A DNA stretch of 64,000 bases from Acuticoccus sediminis (GTDB taxonomy: Bacteria > Pseudomonadota > Alphaproteobacteria > Rhizobiales > Amorphaceae): positions 682,001 through 746,000 of the forward strand of contig NZ_QHHQ01000001.1 in the NCBI RefSeq assembly GCF_003258595.1. The letters run 5' to 3'. Positions 51,055-60,236 of this stretch are shown piece after piece (within the stretch, counting starts at the first letter, position 1; every line of letters begins with the position of its first letter). The notes under the pieces were generated by a model, which did no database searches, was not told the origin of the DNA, and saw nothing but the letters and a program-made list of their open reading frames with translations. Position numbers and translations under genes: made by a program.

Positions 51055-51756
51055 ATGCGCCTAAGAGCCTACGCTATTCACCTATTCACCGCCGCCGGCG
51101 CATCGCTTGCCATGCTCGCACTGCTGGAGGCCGCGCAGCAGGACTGGGCCATGATGGCGATCTGGCTGGCCATCGCCTTCGTCGTCGACGGGATCGATGG
51201 CCCTTTGGCCCGCCGCTACGACGTTCGCACCCATGCGCGAGTGATCGATGGGACGCTGCTGGACCTGATCATCGATTTTCTGACCTATGTCATGATCCCC
51301 GCCTACGCCCTTTATGGATCGGGCTTGCTTCCAGGGTGGACCGGCTGGTTCGTGGTGCTTCTCATCCCGTTTGCCTCCTCCCTCTATTTTGCTGATACAC
51401 GCATGAAGACGGACGATGCTTCGTTCCGTGGCTTCCCCGCATGCTGGAATATGGTGGTTCTGGCATTGCTGGTGATCCAGCCGGGTTGGGGCGTGATCTT
51501 CGGTCTGGTCCTGCTGCTGTCCGCTGCTCAGTTCCTCATGCTGCGGTTTATTCATCCGGTGCGTACGTCGCGCTGGCGGACTGTGTCATTGCCTGTCGCG
51601 ATGATCTGGACAGGCTGCATTGCATATTCCGCTTGGATTGATTTCGCCTCGATGTCGGTGTTGACCGGGATCGTGGCCGTGACGTCAGCCTATTTGCTGC
51701 TCGCGGGAATCGCACAGCAGATCATTTATGAATCGCGAAGCGCTGCGCTGATGTAG
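51055..51756 (+). CDS. pcs: Phosphatidylcholine synthase (CDP-alcohol phosphatidyltransferase)
   Basis: A 233-residue membrane protein with about eight helices. The CDP-alcohol phosphotransferase signature is present: FVVDGIDGPLARRYDVR and then ARVIDGTLLDLIIDF, giving the D-G-x2-A-R-x8-G-x3-D-x3-D pattern. The variant and length match bacterial Pcs, which condenses CDP-diacylglycerol directly with choline to make phosphatidylcholine, an enzyme characteristic of host-associated and soil alphaproteobacteria and a few others. ATG at 51055 is used; a GGAAAAGG lies 14 bases upstream. It acts in the inner membrane. Confidence 0.9.
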   Translation: MRLRAYAIHLFTAAGASLAMLALLEAAQQDWAMMAIWLAIAFVVDGIDGPLARRYDVRTHARVIDGTLLDLIIDFLTYVMIPAYALYGSGLLPGWTGWFVVLLIPFASSLYFADTRMKTDDASFRGFPACWNMVVLALLVIQPGWGVIFGLVLLLSAAQFLMLRFIHPVRTSRWRTVSLPVAMIWTGCIAYSAWIDFASMSVLTGIVAVTSAYLLLAGIAQQIIYESRSAALM

Positions 51757-52085
51757 AACGGTGGCGGACGACGCGCCGCACCGGGTTGCGTCGCGACGCC
51801 GTAGCGGGCGGGAGGTCGGCCTTGGCGAGTGTGTGACAGGTCCGAAGTTTCGGTACATCGGTTTTCGTCATATGCTGCATCGAACGAACGCCGTCGGTGG
51901 CCCGAATGGCCACCGGTGGTCTGACTCCGAACGTCTGCTTCGGGCTCACTGCCGACCCGAGGTATCTCGGGGCCCTTCGATATTGGAAGGGTCGTACCGG
52001 GTGGACATCTCGGACGCTGATTGACACCCCCCTGTCGCACTGGTGATGCGGTTGGCACAGGATGGTCTTCGCGGAGGAGGCAATA
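51757..52085. other. Intergenic with two hairpins downstream of pcs
   Basis: No gene is seen in these 329 bases. They hold two clear hairpins: C-GGTGGCC / GGCCACC-G with a 5-base loop at 51895-51915, and CCCGAG-GTAT-CTCGGG at 51956-51971. Neither is followed by a T run. Confidence 0.5.
51895..51971. terminator. Tandem hairpins between pcs and the Gre-family gene
   Basis: Two perfect inverted repeats (8-bp stem at 51895-51915; 6-bp stem with GTAT loop at 51956-51971). They may end the pcs transcript in a rho-dependent setting or act in the Gre-family leader. No U tract supports intrinsic termination. Confidence 0.25.
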
Positions 52086-52568
52086 ATGAGCGTCGCATTC
52101 AAGAAGGAGGACAGCGCCGACACCGCCTCGGAGACGGTGCTGCCCGACCGACCGATCTCGCAGCATCCGAACTTCGTGACCGCAGAGGGGCTGGCGGCGC
52201 TGGAGCGGCTCCTGGCCGAGGCGCGCAACGCCGTCGACGCCGCGTCGGGGATCGAGGACATCAACGAGCGGCGACGGCAGCAGGCGGTCCCGCTGCGCGA
52301 CATGCGCTATCTCGCCGAGCGTGTCCGCACCGCCCAGGTGGTGGACGCGCCGGCATCGGCGGAGGCCGTGGCGTTCGGCGGAACCGTAACGTTCCGCCGC
52401 GACGACGGTCGTGTGCAGACATACCGCATTGTCGGCGAGGATGAGGCGGACCCCAGGACCGGAACGATTTCGTACGTCTCGCCGGTGGCGCAGCGCCTCC
52501 TCGGCCGGGTGATCGGAGACGTGGTGGATGTCGGCGGGGGCGAACTCGAGGTCGTTTCCATCGCTTGA
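52086..52568 (+). CDS. GreA/GreB-family protein
   Basis: A 160-residue protein with the Gre factor layout: an N-terminal helical region (FVTAEGLAALERLLAEARNA, LRDMRYLAERVRTAQVVDA) and a C-terminal FKBP-like domain (VAFGGTVTFRRDDGRVQTYR, IVGEDEADPRTGTISYVSPV, AQRLLGRVIGDVV). Gre proteins enter the RNA polymerase secondary channel to rescue backtracked complexes. The acidic tip residues cannot be assigned with confidence, and this divergent type is usually an extra copy beside the main greA. A perfect GGAGGAGG site precedes the ATG at 52086. Confidence 0.88.
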   Translation: MSVAFKKEDSADTASETVLPDRPISQHPNFVTAEGLAALERLLAEARNAVDAASGIEDINERRRQQAVPLRDMRYLAERVRTAQVVDAPASAEAVAFGGTVTFRRDDGRVQTYRIVGEDEADPRTGTISYVSPVAQRLLGRVIGDVVDVGGGELEVVSIA

Positions 52569-52839
52569 CGGCGGCTTCCGGAGGGAATGCATCGTCTGCC
52601 ATTGCGATGGCAACTCGCCCGCTTGAACGTGCCACGACGCTCTCGAAAGACCATCGCCTTTTCGAATACCGGCACGTCCGCTTCGAAGGGCCCTGCCTCG
52701 CGCAGCCAGCGTTCGCGATTGGCACACATCGGTGGCAAGTTTGCTAAGGGGCTGGAGGGCCCCACTTGGAGCGGGGCTCCTTCCTCCCAAGGAAGCGCTA
52801 GCGGTTACCGCCCGGGGCGGGTGATCGCTGCAGAAGATC

Positions 52840-53161
52840 GTTGCAGCGGCGGGCCACTACCGTGGCAAAGGTGGCGCAGTGATCAGGCGCCGCTCGTTCG
52901 CCCGCGTCTTCAGCCGTTCGCGCATCGCCGCGTTGTCTGGCCGCCGGGACTTGTGCCGGTCGGTCCTCGGATGCATTCCGACTCCAGCGCCTTCGGCCGT
53001 CTGGCCTCGGAAACCTCCATCCCGCCATACGGCTTCCGCCAGGCGTAGAAGGTCGCGTCGCCGATCCCGTGCTTGCGGCACGGCTCCGCCACGCTGTTCC
53101 TTGCGGCGTGTTCGTTTAGCACCGCGATGATCGCAACCTCGCTGAAGCGGCTCTTCTTCAC
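52840..53161 (-). mobile_element. IS3-family (IS407-like) insertion sequence remnant
   Basis: The OrfA start is clear at 53161: MKKSRFSEVAIIAVLNEHAA, VAEPCRKHGIGDATFYAWRK and PYGGMEVSEARRPKALESE, then a frameshift. A scrap of OrfB (AAMRERLKTRANERR) follows, with the region between deleted and the catalytic DDE domain absent. The flanking 53162-53342 reads GIPPTSTEAERLVVKCIGQA and VSRSELLEYWQGRCPLERRR on the same strand, an unrecognised fragment. The element is dead and its ends cannot be set. Confidence 0.75.
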
Positions 53162-53433
53162 CGCCGTCCCCTCCCGGCGGAGTCCAGTTCAGACCGGCGA
53201 CGCTCCAGCGGACAGCGGCCCTGCCAATATTCGAGCAGTTCCGACCGGGACACAGCCTGGCCGATGCACTTTACGACCAGCCGTTCGGCTTCGGTGCTCG
53301 TCGGCGGAATGCCGTGGGATGGATATTGGCCCAGATGCCTAAATCCGCCAACACGCGGAACCAGCCTTCGCGCGCTCTGCGGCGGTGCCTAAACGTGCTG
53401 TGCCCCGCTGGATTTGAAGCAACAGGCAAAAGT

Positions 53434-55149
53434 CTACCGTGCCTCGAACACGACCTCGCCCTCCTTGATCGTCGCGAGCACGTCGATCGTGTCGAGTGTC
53501 TCCGGATCGATGGCTGTGGGATCGGCGGACAGCACCACGAAATCGGCGAGCTTGCCGGGCTCGATGGAGCCCTTCGTCGTCTCCTCGAAGTGCTGATAGG
53601 CCGGCCAGATCGTCATTGCCTTCAGCGCCGTCATCACATCCACCCGTTGTGCCGGCCCGACGATGTCGCCGGAGCGCGAGCGCCGTGTCACCGTTGCGTC
53701 GAGCACCCGCATGCTGTCGGGGAAGGCGACCGGTGCATCGTGATGGGTGCTGAACCTCATCCCTCGCTTCACCAGCCAGCCGGTCGGTGAGATGTCGTCC
53801 ACGAGCTCGGGGCCGACGGTATGCTCGCGGTGCCAGTCGCCCCAGTAGAAGGTGTGCATCGGGAAGAGAGACATGAACACGTTCAGCCGCTTGTAGGAAT
53901 CGACTTGGTCCTCTCGCAGGAACTGTCCGTGAATCAGTACGGCGCGGCGGTCCGCAGGACCGTACTTCTTCGTGGCAGCGTCGATGCTGGCGATCAGCAT
54001 GTCCGACGCGCCCTCGGCGTTGGCATGGGTATTGATCTGGATGCCGTTGGCGAAGGCCCAGTCGATGACGGCGACCGTCTGCTCCATCGTCGCAGCAGCA
54101 TAACCCTTGTAGCCGGGGGGATAGTCGCCGACGGGATCGTAGTAGGGCCGATCTCTCAGTGCGGTGAAGCCTTGCGGCGAGCCGTCGATCGTCAGCTTCG
54201 CGCCGGCGACCCGGAAGCGGTTCTGGTACTCGCGCGAGACGTGGGCGGCGATGTAGTCGCGGTCAACGAGAACGTCGGGGTAGGTCAGCACGTCGATCTT
54301 GAACCCGCCCTCGTCCGCCACCTTGCGCAGCACGTCGGCAGTCGCCGGAACCGAGCGTCCCTCTTCGGCGGTGGTGTAGCCGTACCGCGCCCAGAGCTCG
54401 GCGCCGGCACGGGCGAAGGTCTCGAAGCCCTCGGCGCCGAGGGGCTGGATCAGCTTGGAGAGCGCGGCATAGAAGGCGTTCTCCTCGAGCACGCCGGTCG
54501 GCTGGCCATCCGCGCCGCGGAGGATCTTGCCTCCGGCGGGATCCTCGCTGTCCGAGGTGATACCGGCCGCCTCGAGCGCCTTGGAGTTCGCTGCACCCAT
54601 ATGGCCGGACTGGTGGACGACGAAGACCGGCACGTCGGCCGAAACAGTGTCGAGATCTTCGCGAGTCGGGTGCCGCTCCTCGACGAGTTGCGCAGGGTCG
54701 TAGCCGAAGCCGATAACAAGGTTTGCCTGGGCCACCGCGTCGGCGTTGCTCGCAGCCCAGCCCCTAAGCGACTCCGTCAGGCTCGCGATGTCTGTCACCT
54801 CGCCGTCCGGAGGCGAAAGGAGGTTGGCCGAAAGCGCCTGCAGGCCGCCCATCAACATATGGCCGTGAGCGTCGAAGAACCCTGGCAGCATCGTCCGTCC
54901 TGCCAGATCGAAAGTCTTCGTCTCCGGCCCGCGGTGACTCTCCACCTCGGCAGCAGTCCCGACAGCCAGAACCTTCCCGTCCCTGACCGCCACGGCTTCG
55001 GCGCTGGGGGTGGCATCGTTCATGGTCAGGATCGGACCGCCGGAGTAGATGGTATCTGCGAGCTCCCGCGCCAGTGCCGCCGGAGGAGCGAGCAGCACCC
55101 CGGCCATCGCGACATGTCGAATGGCGCGGATCAAGGTTCCACGAGGCAA
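53434..55149 (-). CDS. Exported amidohydrolase (YtcJ-like)
   Basis: A 571-residue amidohydrolase-family protein of the YtcJ type. The metal motif is GFFDAHGHMLMGG near residue 95; TLPGFF-type strand, INTHANAEGASDML, RFSTHHDAPVAFPDSMRV and GSIEPGKLADFVVLSADP complete the fold. The start is TTG at 55149: it has an ideal GGAGGG site and gives a good signal peptide (IRHVAMAGVLLAPPAALARE); the next ATG (55107) would lack the basic N-terminus. It should hydrolyse an amide or related bond in the periplasm; the substrate is unknown. Both flanks are IS scraps. Confidence 0.9.
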   Translation of the reverse strand: MPRGTLIRAIRHVAMAGVLLAPPAALARELADTIYSGGPILTMNDATPSAEAVAVRDGKVLAVGTAAEVESHRGPETKTFDLAGRTMLPGFFDAHGHMLMGGLQALSANLLSPPDGEVTDIASLTESLRGWAASNADAVAQANLVIGFGYDPAQLVEERHPTREDLDTVSADVPVFVVHQSGHMGAANSKALEAAGITSDSEDPAGGKILRGADGQPTGVLEENAFYAALSKLIQPLGAEGFETFARAGAELWARYGYTTAEEGRSVPATADVLRKVADEGGFKIDVLTYPDVLVDRDYIAAHVSREYQNRFRVAGAKLTIDGSPQGFTALRDRPYYDPVGDYPPGYKGYAAATMEQTVAVIDWAFANGIQINTHANAEGASDMLIASIDAATKKYGPADRRAVLIHGQFLREDQVDSYKRLNVFMSLFPMHTFYWGDWHREHTVGPELVDDISPTGWLVKRGMRFSTHHDAPVAFPDSMRVLDATVTRRSRSGDIVGPAQRVDVMTALKAMTIWPAYQHFEETTKGSIEPGKLADFVVLSADPTAIDPETLDTIDVLATIKEGEVVFEAR

Positions 55150-55214
55150 GAGGGTCCCTCCACTGCGTTGCCCTGTCGGCTGGCAAGTTTAATCTTATGC
55201 GTGCGCCGATGACA

Positions 55215-55330
55215 CCACCATTCTTGACTGGACCTATGTCGGTGTTTTCTGACCGCCTCTCGCTTGAACGCCTCCGCGTAGGCCCGCCGTCGTCTCTCGC
55301 TCATCTTGAGACACTCCGCCATCAGCTCGA
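55215..55330 (-). mobile_element. Transposase orfA scrap
   Basis: The minus strand reads MSERRRRAYAEAFKREAVRK, similar to the start of small helix-turn-helix transposase subunits (RRRYTxEFKREAV). The frame degenerates at once. It lies between the amidohydrolase and the SDR and is too short to classify. Confidence 0.35.
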
Positions 55331-55416
55331 AAACCTGTCGTCGGTGTCCACACGAACAGGCCGGGGTCGCTCTCTGATGCTGGACGAAAGGTCGAAAGGC
55401 CGGCATTCGAACCCGA

Positions 55417-56346
55417 TCAGGCAATCGCGGGCTCGGAGTGAAGTCCGACCATCGCTTCGCTTTCGCGCCAGAGCCGGTCCTGGCCCTGGCGGTCGCGGGC
55501 CAGCTCCGAGGGATCCGGAAAGGTCGGCTTGCCCTTGACGAGCGACACGTAGACCCGATCTGCGGGCGGCTCGATCATCCCCAACGCGACATCAGTCAGC
55601 ATTTTCCCGGAATGCTCGGCCATGTTCATCACGAACTCGGGGCGGAACAGCCCGATCACAGGAAAGATCGTGCGCATCATGATCCGGACCAGCAGGACCT
55701 GCAGTGCGGATGCGTCACGGCCCGAGCTGCCGCCGGTGAGGCCGGGGTTGAAGGCAATGACGCGGATGCCGAGGGCCTTCGCCTCCTCCAGGCGCGAAAA
55801 CGACAGCGCGGTCATGAGGTTGCACAGCTTCGACGCCGTATAGGAGCGGATGCCGACGCCGGAGCCGTTCGGCGTCGGGTGCGCCCATTCCGCGATGTCG
55901 AGCGACTTCGGCGCGATCCGCTTCATCGGCGGGTCGTGAATGTTGCTCGACGTGATGACGAGGCGCCTCTGGAGCGCCATGTGCGGCAACCGCAGCCGGG
56001 CCAGCAGGAAGTGAGCGAGGTGGTTGACCGCGAACGTGAGCCCGTAGCCCTCGGCGCTTCGCTCGTCCGCGGCGCTACCGTGCAGTCCGGCGTTGAGGAC
56101 GAGAATATCGATGTGCTGCTCGCCGAGTTGCCTCTTCACCGCGTCGGCAAACGCGCGGACGCTCGCGAGCGAGCCCAGCTCGAGAGGGAGAACCCCGGCT
56201 CGAGTGGGCGAATATCGGTGTGGCCGGCGTTCGCCGACGATCACTCTCGTCCGGGGCCGCTTCAGGAAATTGCCCAAAGCGTATGCGCCGACGCCGCTGG
56301 TGGCTCCGGTCATGACGATGACGCGCCGCGGCAGGGATTCGCTCAT
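55417..56346 (-). CDS. SDR, protochlorophyllide-reductase/retinol-dehydrogenase-like
   Basis: A 309-residue SDR. Nucleotide motif TGATSGVGAYAL (residues ~13-24), NAG in DILVLNAGLHG, catalytic serine in LVITSSNIH and YxxxK in IRSYTASKLCNL. The long C-terminal region (RIMMRTIFPVIGLFRPEFVM) is typical of the protochlorophyllide-reductase-like group. These enzymes act on bulky hydrophobic carbonyls; no bacteriochlorophyll genes are near, so a photosynthetic role is not supported. It lies 34 bases downstream of the DedA-family gene on the same strand, probably one operon. Confidence 0.92.
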   Translation of the reverse strand: MSESLPRRVIVMTGATSGVGAYALGNFLKRPRTRVIVGERRPHRYSPTRAGVLPLELGSLASVRAFADAVKRQLGEQHIDILVLNAGLHGSAADERSAEGYGLTFAVNHLAHFLLARLRLPHMALQRRLVITSSNIHDPPMKRIAPKSLDIAEWAHPTPNGSGVGIRSYTASKLCNLMTALSFSRLEEAKALGIRVIAFNPGLTGGSSGRDASALQVLLVRIMMRTIFPVIGLFRPEFVMNMAEHSGKMLTDVALGMIEPPADRVYVSLVKGKPTFPDPSELARDRQGQDRLWRESEAMVGLHSEPAIA

Positions 56347-56380
56347 GATATCTCTCCGTTGATGGCAGGTGCCTCGGCCG

Positions 56381-57046
56381 TCACGGCCGACCGGGTCGGT
56401 GCACCGAACGGACGCGTTCTGGAACGACGTCGTCGCCGGCGGGAATCCTGGGGTCTGACCGTTCAGGCCGGGTCCGCCGATATACGCTCGTCTCCGGATC
56501 GGGCGTCACGGTCGACGGGCGCCGGGCGCGGATCCGCCAGATGCCTGCGACGAGCGCTTCGACGCCAATGAGGATCAGCCATGTCTTCAGCGCCAGGGCC
56601 GAGGCGTTGGCGTCGCCTCCGTCCCTCGCCGCCGCGTATCCCACGGCGATGAAAAGGGCGTTCCACAGCGCCGCCCCGAGAGAGGTGGCGCCGACGAAGC
56701 GCCAGGACCGTGCTCGCAGGAGCCCCGAGATGCCGGGCGCGATCAGGCGGATTGTCGGAATCAGCTGGGCGCACAGGACGAACCGGTGCCCGTTCGATCT
56801 GAATTGGTCGAGCCACCAGCCAGTGCGCGACGACGGCACGCCGATATATCGGCCGAACCGTTCGAGCAGGTTGCGGGCGCGTGCCTCGCCTAGGGCATAA
56901 AGTGGCAGGCAGCCGAGGACCGTGCCGACGGTGCTGAGCAGGAGGGCGGCCGGCAGCGAGAAATGTCCTTCCGCCGCCGCGATGCCGATCACCACGAGTA
57001 CGGCGTAGGACGGCAGAACGGGGACGAGGCGCTCTATAAGGGCCAC
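56381..57046 (-). CDS. DedA/VTT-family membrane protein
   Basis: A 221-residue protein with the VTT (SNARE-associated) domain: LIERLVPVLPSYAVLVVIGI, a long polar loop with RFGRYIGVPSSRTGWWLDQF, then RFVLCAQLIPTIRLIAPGIS and TSLGAALWNALFIAVGYAAA. DedA proteins are membrane transporters/scramblases needed for envelope integrity; the conserved R residues in the loops are present. The only good start is GTG at 57046, yet 18 upstream codons in frame (GTLIPWIAAYGAVALAAV) look like the true N-terminal helix, so either a rare start is used or the 5' end has been damaged. The last ~45 residues are a charged unique tail. Confidence 0.85.
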   Translation of the reverse strand: MALIERLVPVLPSYAVLVVIGIAAAEGHFSLPAALLLSTVGTVLGCLPLYALGEARARNLLERFGRYIGVPSSRTGWWLDQFRSNGHRFVLCAQLIPTIRLIAPGISGLLRARSWRFVGATSLGAALWNALFIAVGYAAARDGGDANASALALKTWLILIGVEALVAGIWRIRARRPSTVTPDPETSVYRRTRPERSDPRIPAGDDVVPERVRSVHRPGRP

Positions 57047-57306
57047 CGCCGCGAGGGCAACCGCCCCGTAGGCCGCGATCCATGGAATGAGTGTTCCGAC
57101 AGGGTCCGCGCTACGTCACCCCTCGATGGGCACGAGTGAGCAGGCGGCGGCATTCCGGCGCCGTCGGCGGGACCGGCACGATCTCCAGGGCGGCCCTTCG
57201 GCTGATCCGGTCGTCCACGGCATCGGACCGTCGTTCCTTGGTTCGTTTCGGGCGGGGTGCAACCCTCGCGGGGCGCAGCAACGGGCGACGTGCCCCGTGG
57301 GCGAAC

Positions 57307-57663
57307 TCAGCGTCGCAGGCGAAGGTCGGGCTCGCCGTTCTCCCAGCCTTGCAGCCCGTCCGGGGTCTCGCGGAATTCGAGGCACTTCTCCAGGAACGGG
57401 CTCGCGAGGCAGATCGTCGGGCCCTCGACCCGCCAGTTCACGTTCTGGGAGAAGAAGAGCGGGCCGCGCAGGCGTCCTGTGCCGTCAGGATTGAGCGTGA
57501 GATCGAATTTGCGGCGGCCGCTCGGCGCCTCGGCCGACCATGTCGCCCCGTCAGCAAGGATGGCCGCTGCGGCTTGAGGTGGCAGCCTGGTCTGTCCCTC
57601 CGCGGCCGACGTATGCCGCGCGAGGATAAAGAAGGCTCGGGCGATTGTGATCGACGTCTTCAT
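57307..57663 (-). CDS. Small secreted protein of unknown function
   Basis: A 118-residue protein with a short N-terminal hydrophobic stretch (TIARAFFILARHTSAAEG) that may be a signal peptide, followed by AILADGATWSAEAPSGRRKF and DLTLNPDGTGRLRGPLFFSQ, a beta-rich domain with NVNWRVEGPTICLASPFLEK and two cysteines that could form a disulfide (ICL, KCL). This resembles small periplasmic beta proteins with a W-x-C pattern, but I do not recognise the family. It starts at ATG 57663 and diverges from the broken RND gene. Confidence 0.6.
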   Translation of the reverse strand: MKTSITIARAFFILARHTSAAEGQTRLPPQAAAAILADGATWSAEAPSGRRKFDLTLNPDGTGRLRGPLFFSQNVNWRVEGPTICLASPFLEKCLEFRETPDGLQGWENGEPDLRLRR

Positions 57664-57752
57664 GGTCGGCAGATCTCCTCCGTTCCTAGCGAGTGGCGGA
57701 CGGTTCGCGGCGGGGCTGATGAGTTGTCTCGGATGCTTGCTGCTGCGGATCG

Positions 57753-60236
57753 GTGGCCGGACCGTCGTCGGTCCAGCTCGGCGTCACCGCCGCTGCCGTC
57801 TCGGCACAGCTCGATGACGTCCAGTCCGACACGTCGGGCGATGTCGGCGAGATTGGGGGCGCACGCCAGTCGGTGCGCACGATCGGCACCGTCGCCTCGG
57901 TGGAGGAGCTGAAGGCACTGCGCATCCCGCTCGCCGACGGGCGGCAGGTCCGGCTCGACGAGGTGGGGGCTGTGGAGGACAGCTTCGCCGACCGAACCTC
58001 GATGGCCTTCCTCGACGGGAGGCCCATCATCGCCGTCGAAATCATGCGCTCCAACGGGTTCTCCGACACGGGTGTCGCCGCTGACGTGGAAGCGGCGCTG
58101 ACGCGCTTCGCCGCCGCCCATCCGGATGTCGAGATTTCGGAAGCCAACAGCGTCATCGGACCGATCCTGGAGAGCTACGACGGCTCGATGCAGATGCTGT
58201 ACGAGGGCGCCGTCCTCGCCATCGTCGTCGTCTTCTTCTTCCTGCGCGATTGGCGCGCCACGGTCCTCGCGGCTGTCGCCCTGCCGCTGTCGGTGATCCC
58301 GACCTTCCTCGTCATGGCGCTGCTCGGGTACAGCCTCAACACCTTCACGCTGCTCGCGCTGTCGCTCGTCGGCGGCATCCTCGTCGACGACGCGGTCGTC
58401 GAGATCGAGAACATCGCCCGCCATCTGCGCTCGGGAAAACGTCCGATCGACGCCGCGATGGAGGCGGTCGCCGTCGTCGCCTCGCTCGTCGTGGCGCGCC
58501 TGCTGACGCCCATGATGGCGGCCTACTTCATGAAGGCGCGCAACACCGAGGAGAGAGACGGCCTCGTCATGCGCGCCTATATGGTCGTGGTGAAAGCCTC
58601 GCTGCGGCACCGGGGCCGGACCGCGCTGCTGACCGCACTCGCGCTCACGCTTTCGTTCGCCACCATCCCGTTCCTCCAGTCCGGCTTCCTTCCCGCCTCC
58701 GACGATGCGCGGGTGCAGATCACGCTGACGCTTCAGCCCGGCGTCACCATCGAGCAGACGGAGCGGGTGGAGAGAGCGGCCGCAGCGATCGTCGGCGACG
58801 TGGACGAAGTCACGCGCGTTCTGGCCTCGGTCGGCTCGGCATCCTCCGGCGGAGACCGCGGCGCTTCGGCGATGAGCAACACGGCGGCTGCCACGCCGGT
58901 CGCCACGTTGACGCCGATCGGCGAGCGGGAGGTGAAGCAGTCCGACATCGAACGCGAGATCCGGGCCGCCCTGTCATCGCTGCCCGGCGTGCGCGTCGAG
59001 GTCGGTGGCGGCAGAAACGGCGCCAAGCTCGACATCACCCTTGCGGGCGACGACCCGATCGCGCTCGCAGGCGCAGCGGCCGCGCTGGAGGACGAGCTCC
59101 GCACGCTTGTGGGCGTCGGGGCGGTCACGTCGACGGCCTCGCGGCAGGCGCCGGAGATCCAGATCATCCCCGACGTCGCCCGCGCCGCCGCGCTCGGCGT
59201 CACGTCGCGCGCGATCGCGCAGACCGTGCGGGTCGCGACGGGCTGCGACTACTCGGCCGTGCTCCCGAAGCTCAATCTTCCCCAGCGGCAGATCCCGAGC
59301 GTCGTGCGCTTCAGCCGCGAGGCTCGGGCGTCGCTCGACGATATCCGCAACCTGCGCGTCCCGGGCGCGAACGGCAGCGTCGATCTCGGCAGCATCGCCG
59401 ACATCGGCATCGGCGGGAGCCCGTCGCAGATCGACCGGGTCGACCGGATGCGCAACGTCACGCTCTCGATCGAACTCGGTGGGCGCGTGCTCGGCGAAGT
59501 CTTCGCCGAGGCATAGGGGCTGCCGGGCTTCGCGAACCTTCCGTCGAGCGTGACCCTCGTGCAGCAGGGCGAACTGCAGCAGAGCTCTGACCTGTTCGCG
59601 AGCTTCGCGGTCGCGATGGCGGTCGGCGTGTTCTGCATCTACGCCGTGCTCGTCCTTCTCTTCCACGATTTCCTGCAGCCCTTCACCATCCTGATGGCGC
59701 TGCCGCTCTCGCTCGGCGGCGCGCTGGTTCCACTGGTCGTGACGGGAACCAGCTTCTCGCTGCCGGTGGTCATCGGTCTTCTCATGCTGACGGGCGTGGT
59801 GACGAAGAACTCCATCCTCCTCGTCGAGTACGTGATCATGTCACGCCGCGAGGGTATGGCGCGCTTCGACGCCTTCGTCGACGCCTGCCACATGCGCGCG
59901 CGGCCGATCGTGATGACCACCATCGCGATGGCGTGCGGCATGCTCCCGGTCGCTCTCAGCCTCACCGGCGGCGGCCCGAGCGTGCGTCAGCCGATGGCCA
60001 TCGTGGTGATCGGCGGCGTCATCACCTCCACCTTCCTCAGCCTTGTCGTCATTCCGATGATCTTCACCTTCGTCGACGACCTGTCGCGCCTGCTGAAGCG
60101 GCTCGCCGGATCGGTCGGTGTCCGCCATGCGATCTTGTCCGTCGAGGCGCCAGACCCCGTTCGTCCAGAGGTGGTAGCATTCGAACGCAGTCGTCGCGCC
60201 GGCCTACAGGATGAAGTCCGCGCTGCTCATCGCTGA
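57753..60236 (+). pseudogene. RND efflux transporter gene, truncated and amber-interrupted
   Basis: Recognisable HAE1/AcrB-type RND sequence begins mid-protein (KALRIPLADGRQVRLDEVGA) and includes the membrane segments LYEGAVLAIVVVFFFLRDWR, LLALSLVGGILVDDAVVEIE and the porter domain. Defects: the first ~200 codons are absent; the loop between DAAMEA and VAVVASLVVARLLTPMMA lacks ~45 residues; and TAG at 59514-59516 splits the frame, which continues unbroken as GLPGFANLPSSVTLVQQGEL through IGLLMLTGVVTKNSILLVEY to about 60120. It is a dead multidrug-type pump. No membrane-fusion partner gene is next to it. Confidence 0.88.

Noticed and set aside
57660-58610. A 316-codon minus-strand frame opposite the RND remnant
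   Set aside because: His/Asp/Arg-rich antisense shadow of conserved RND sequence on the plus strand.
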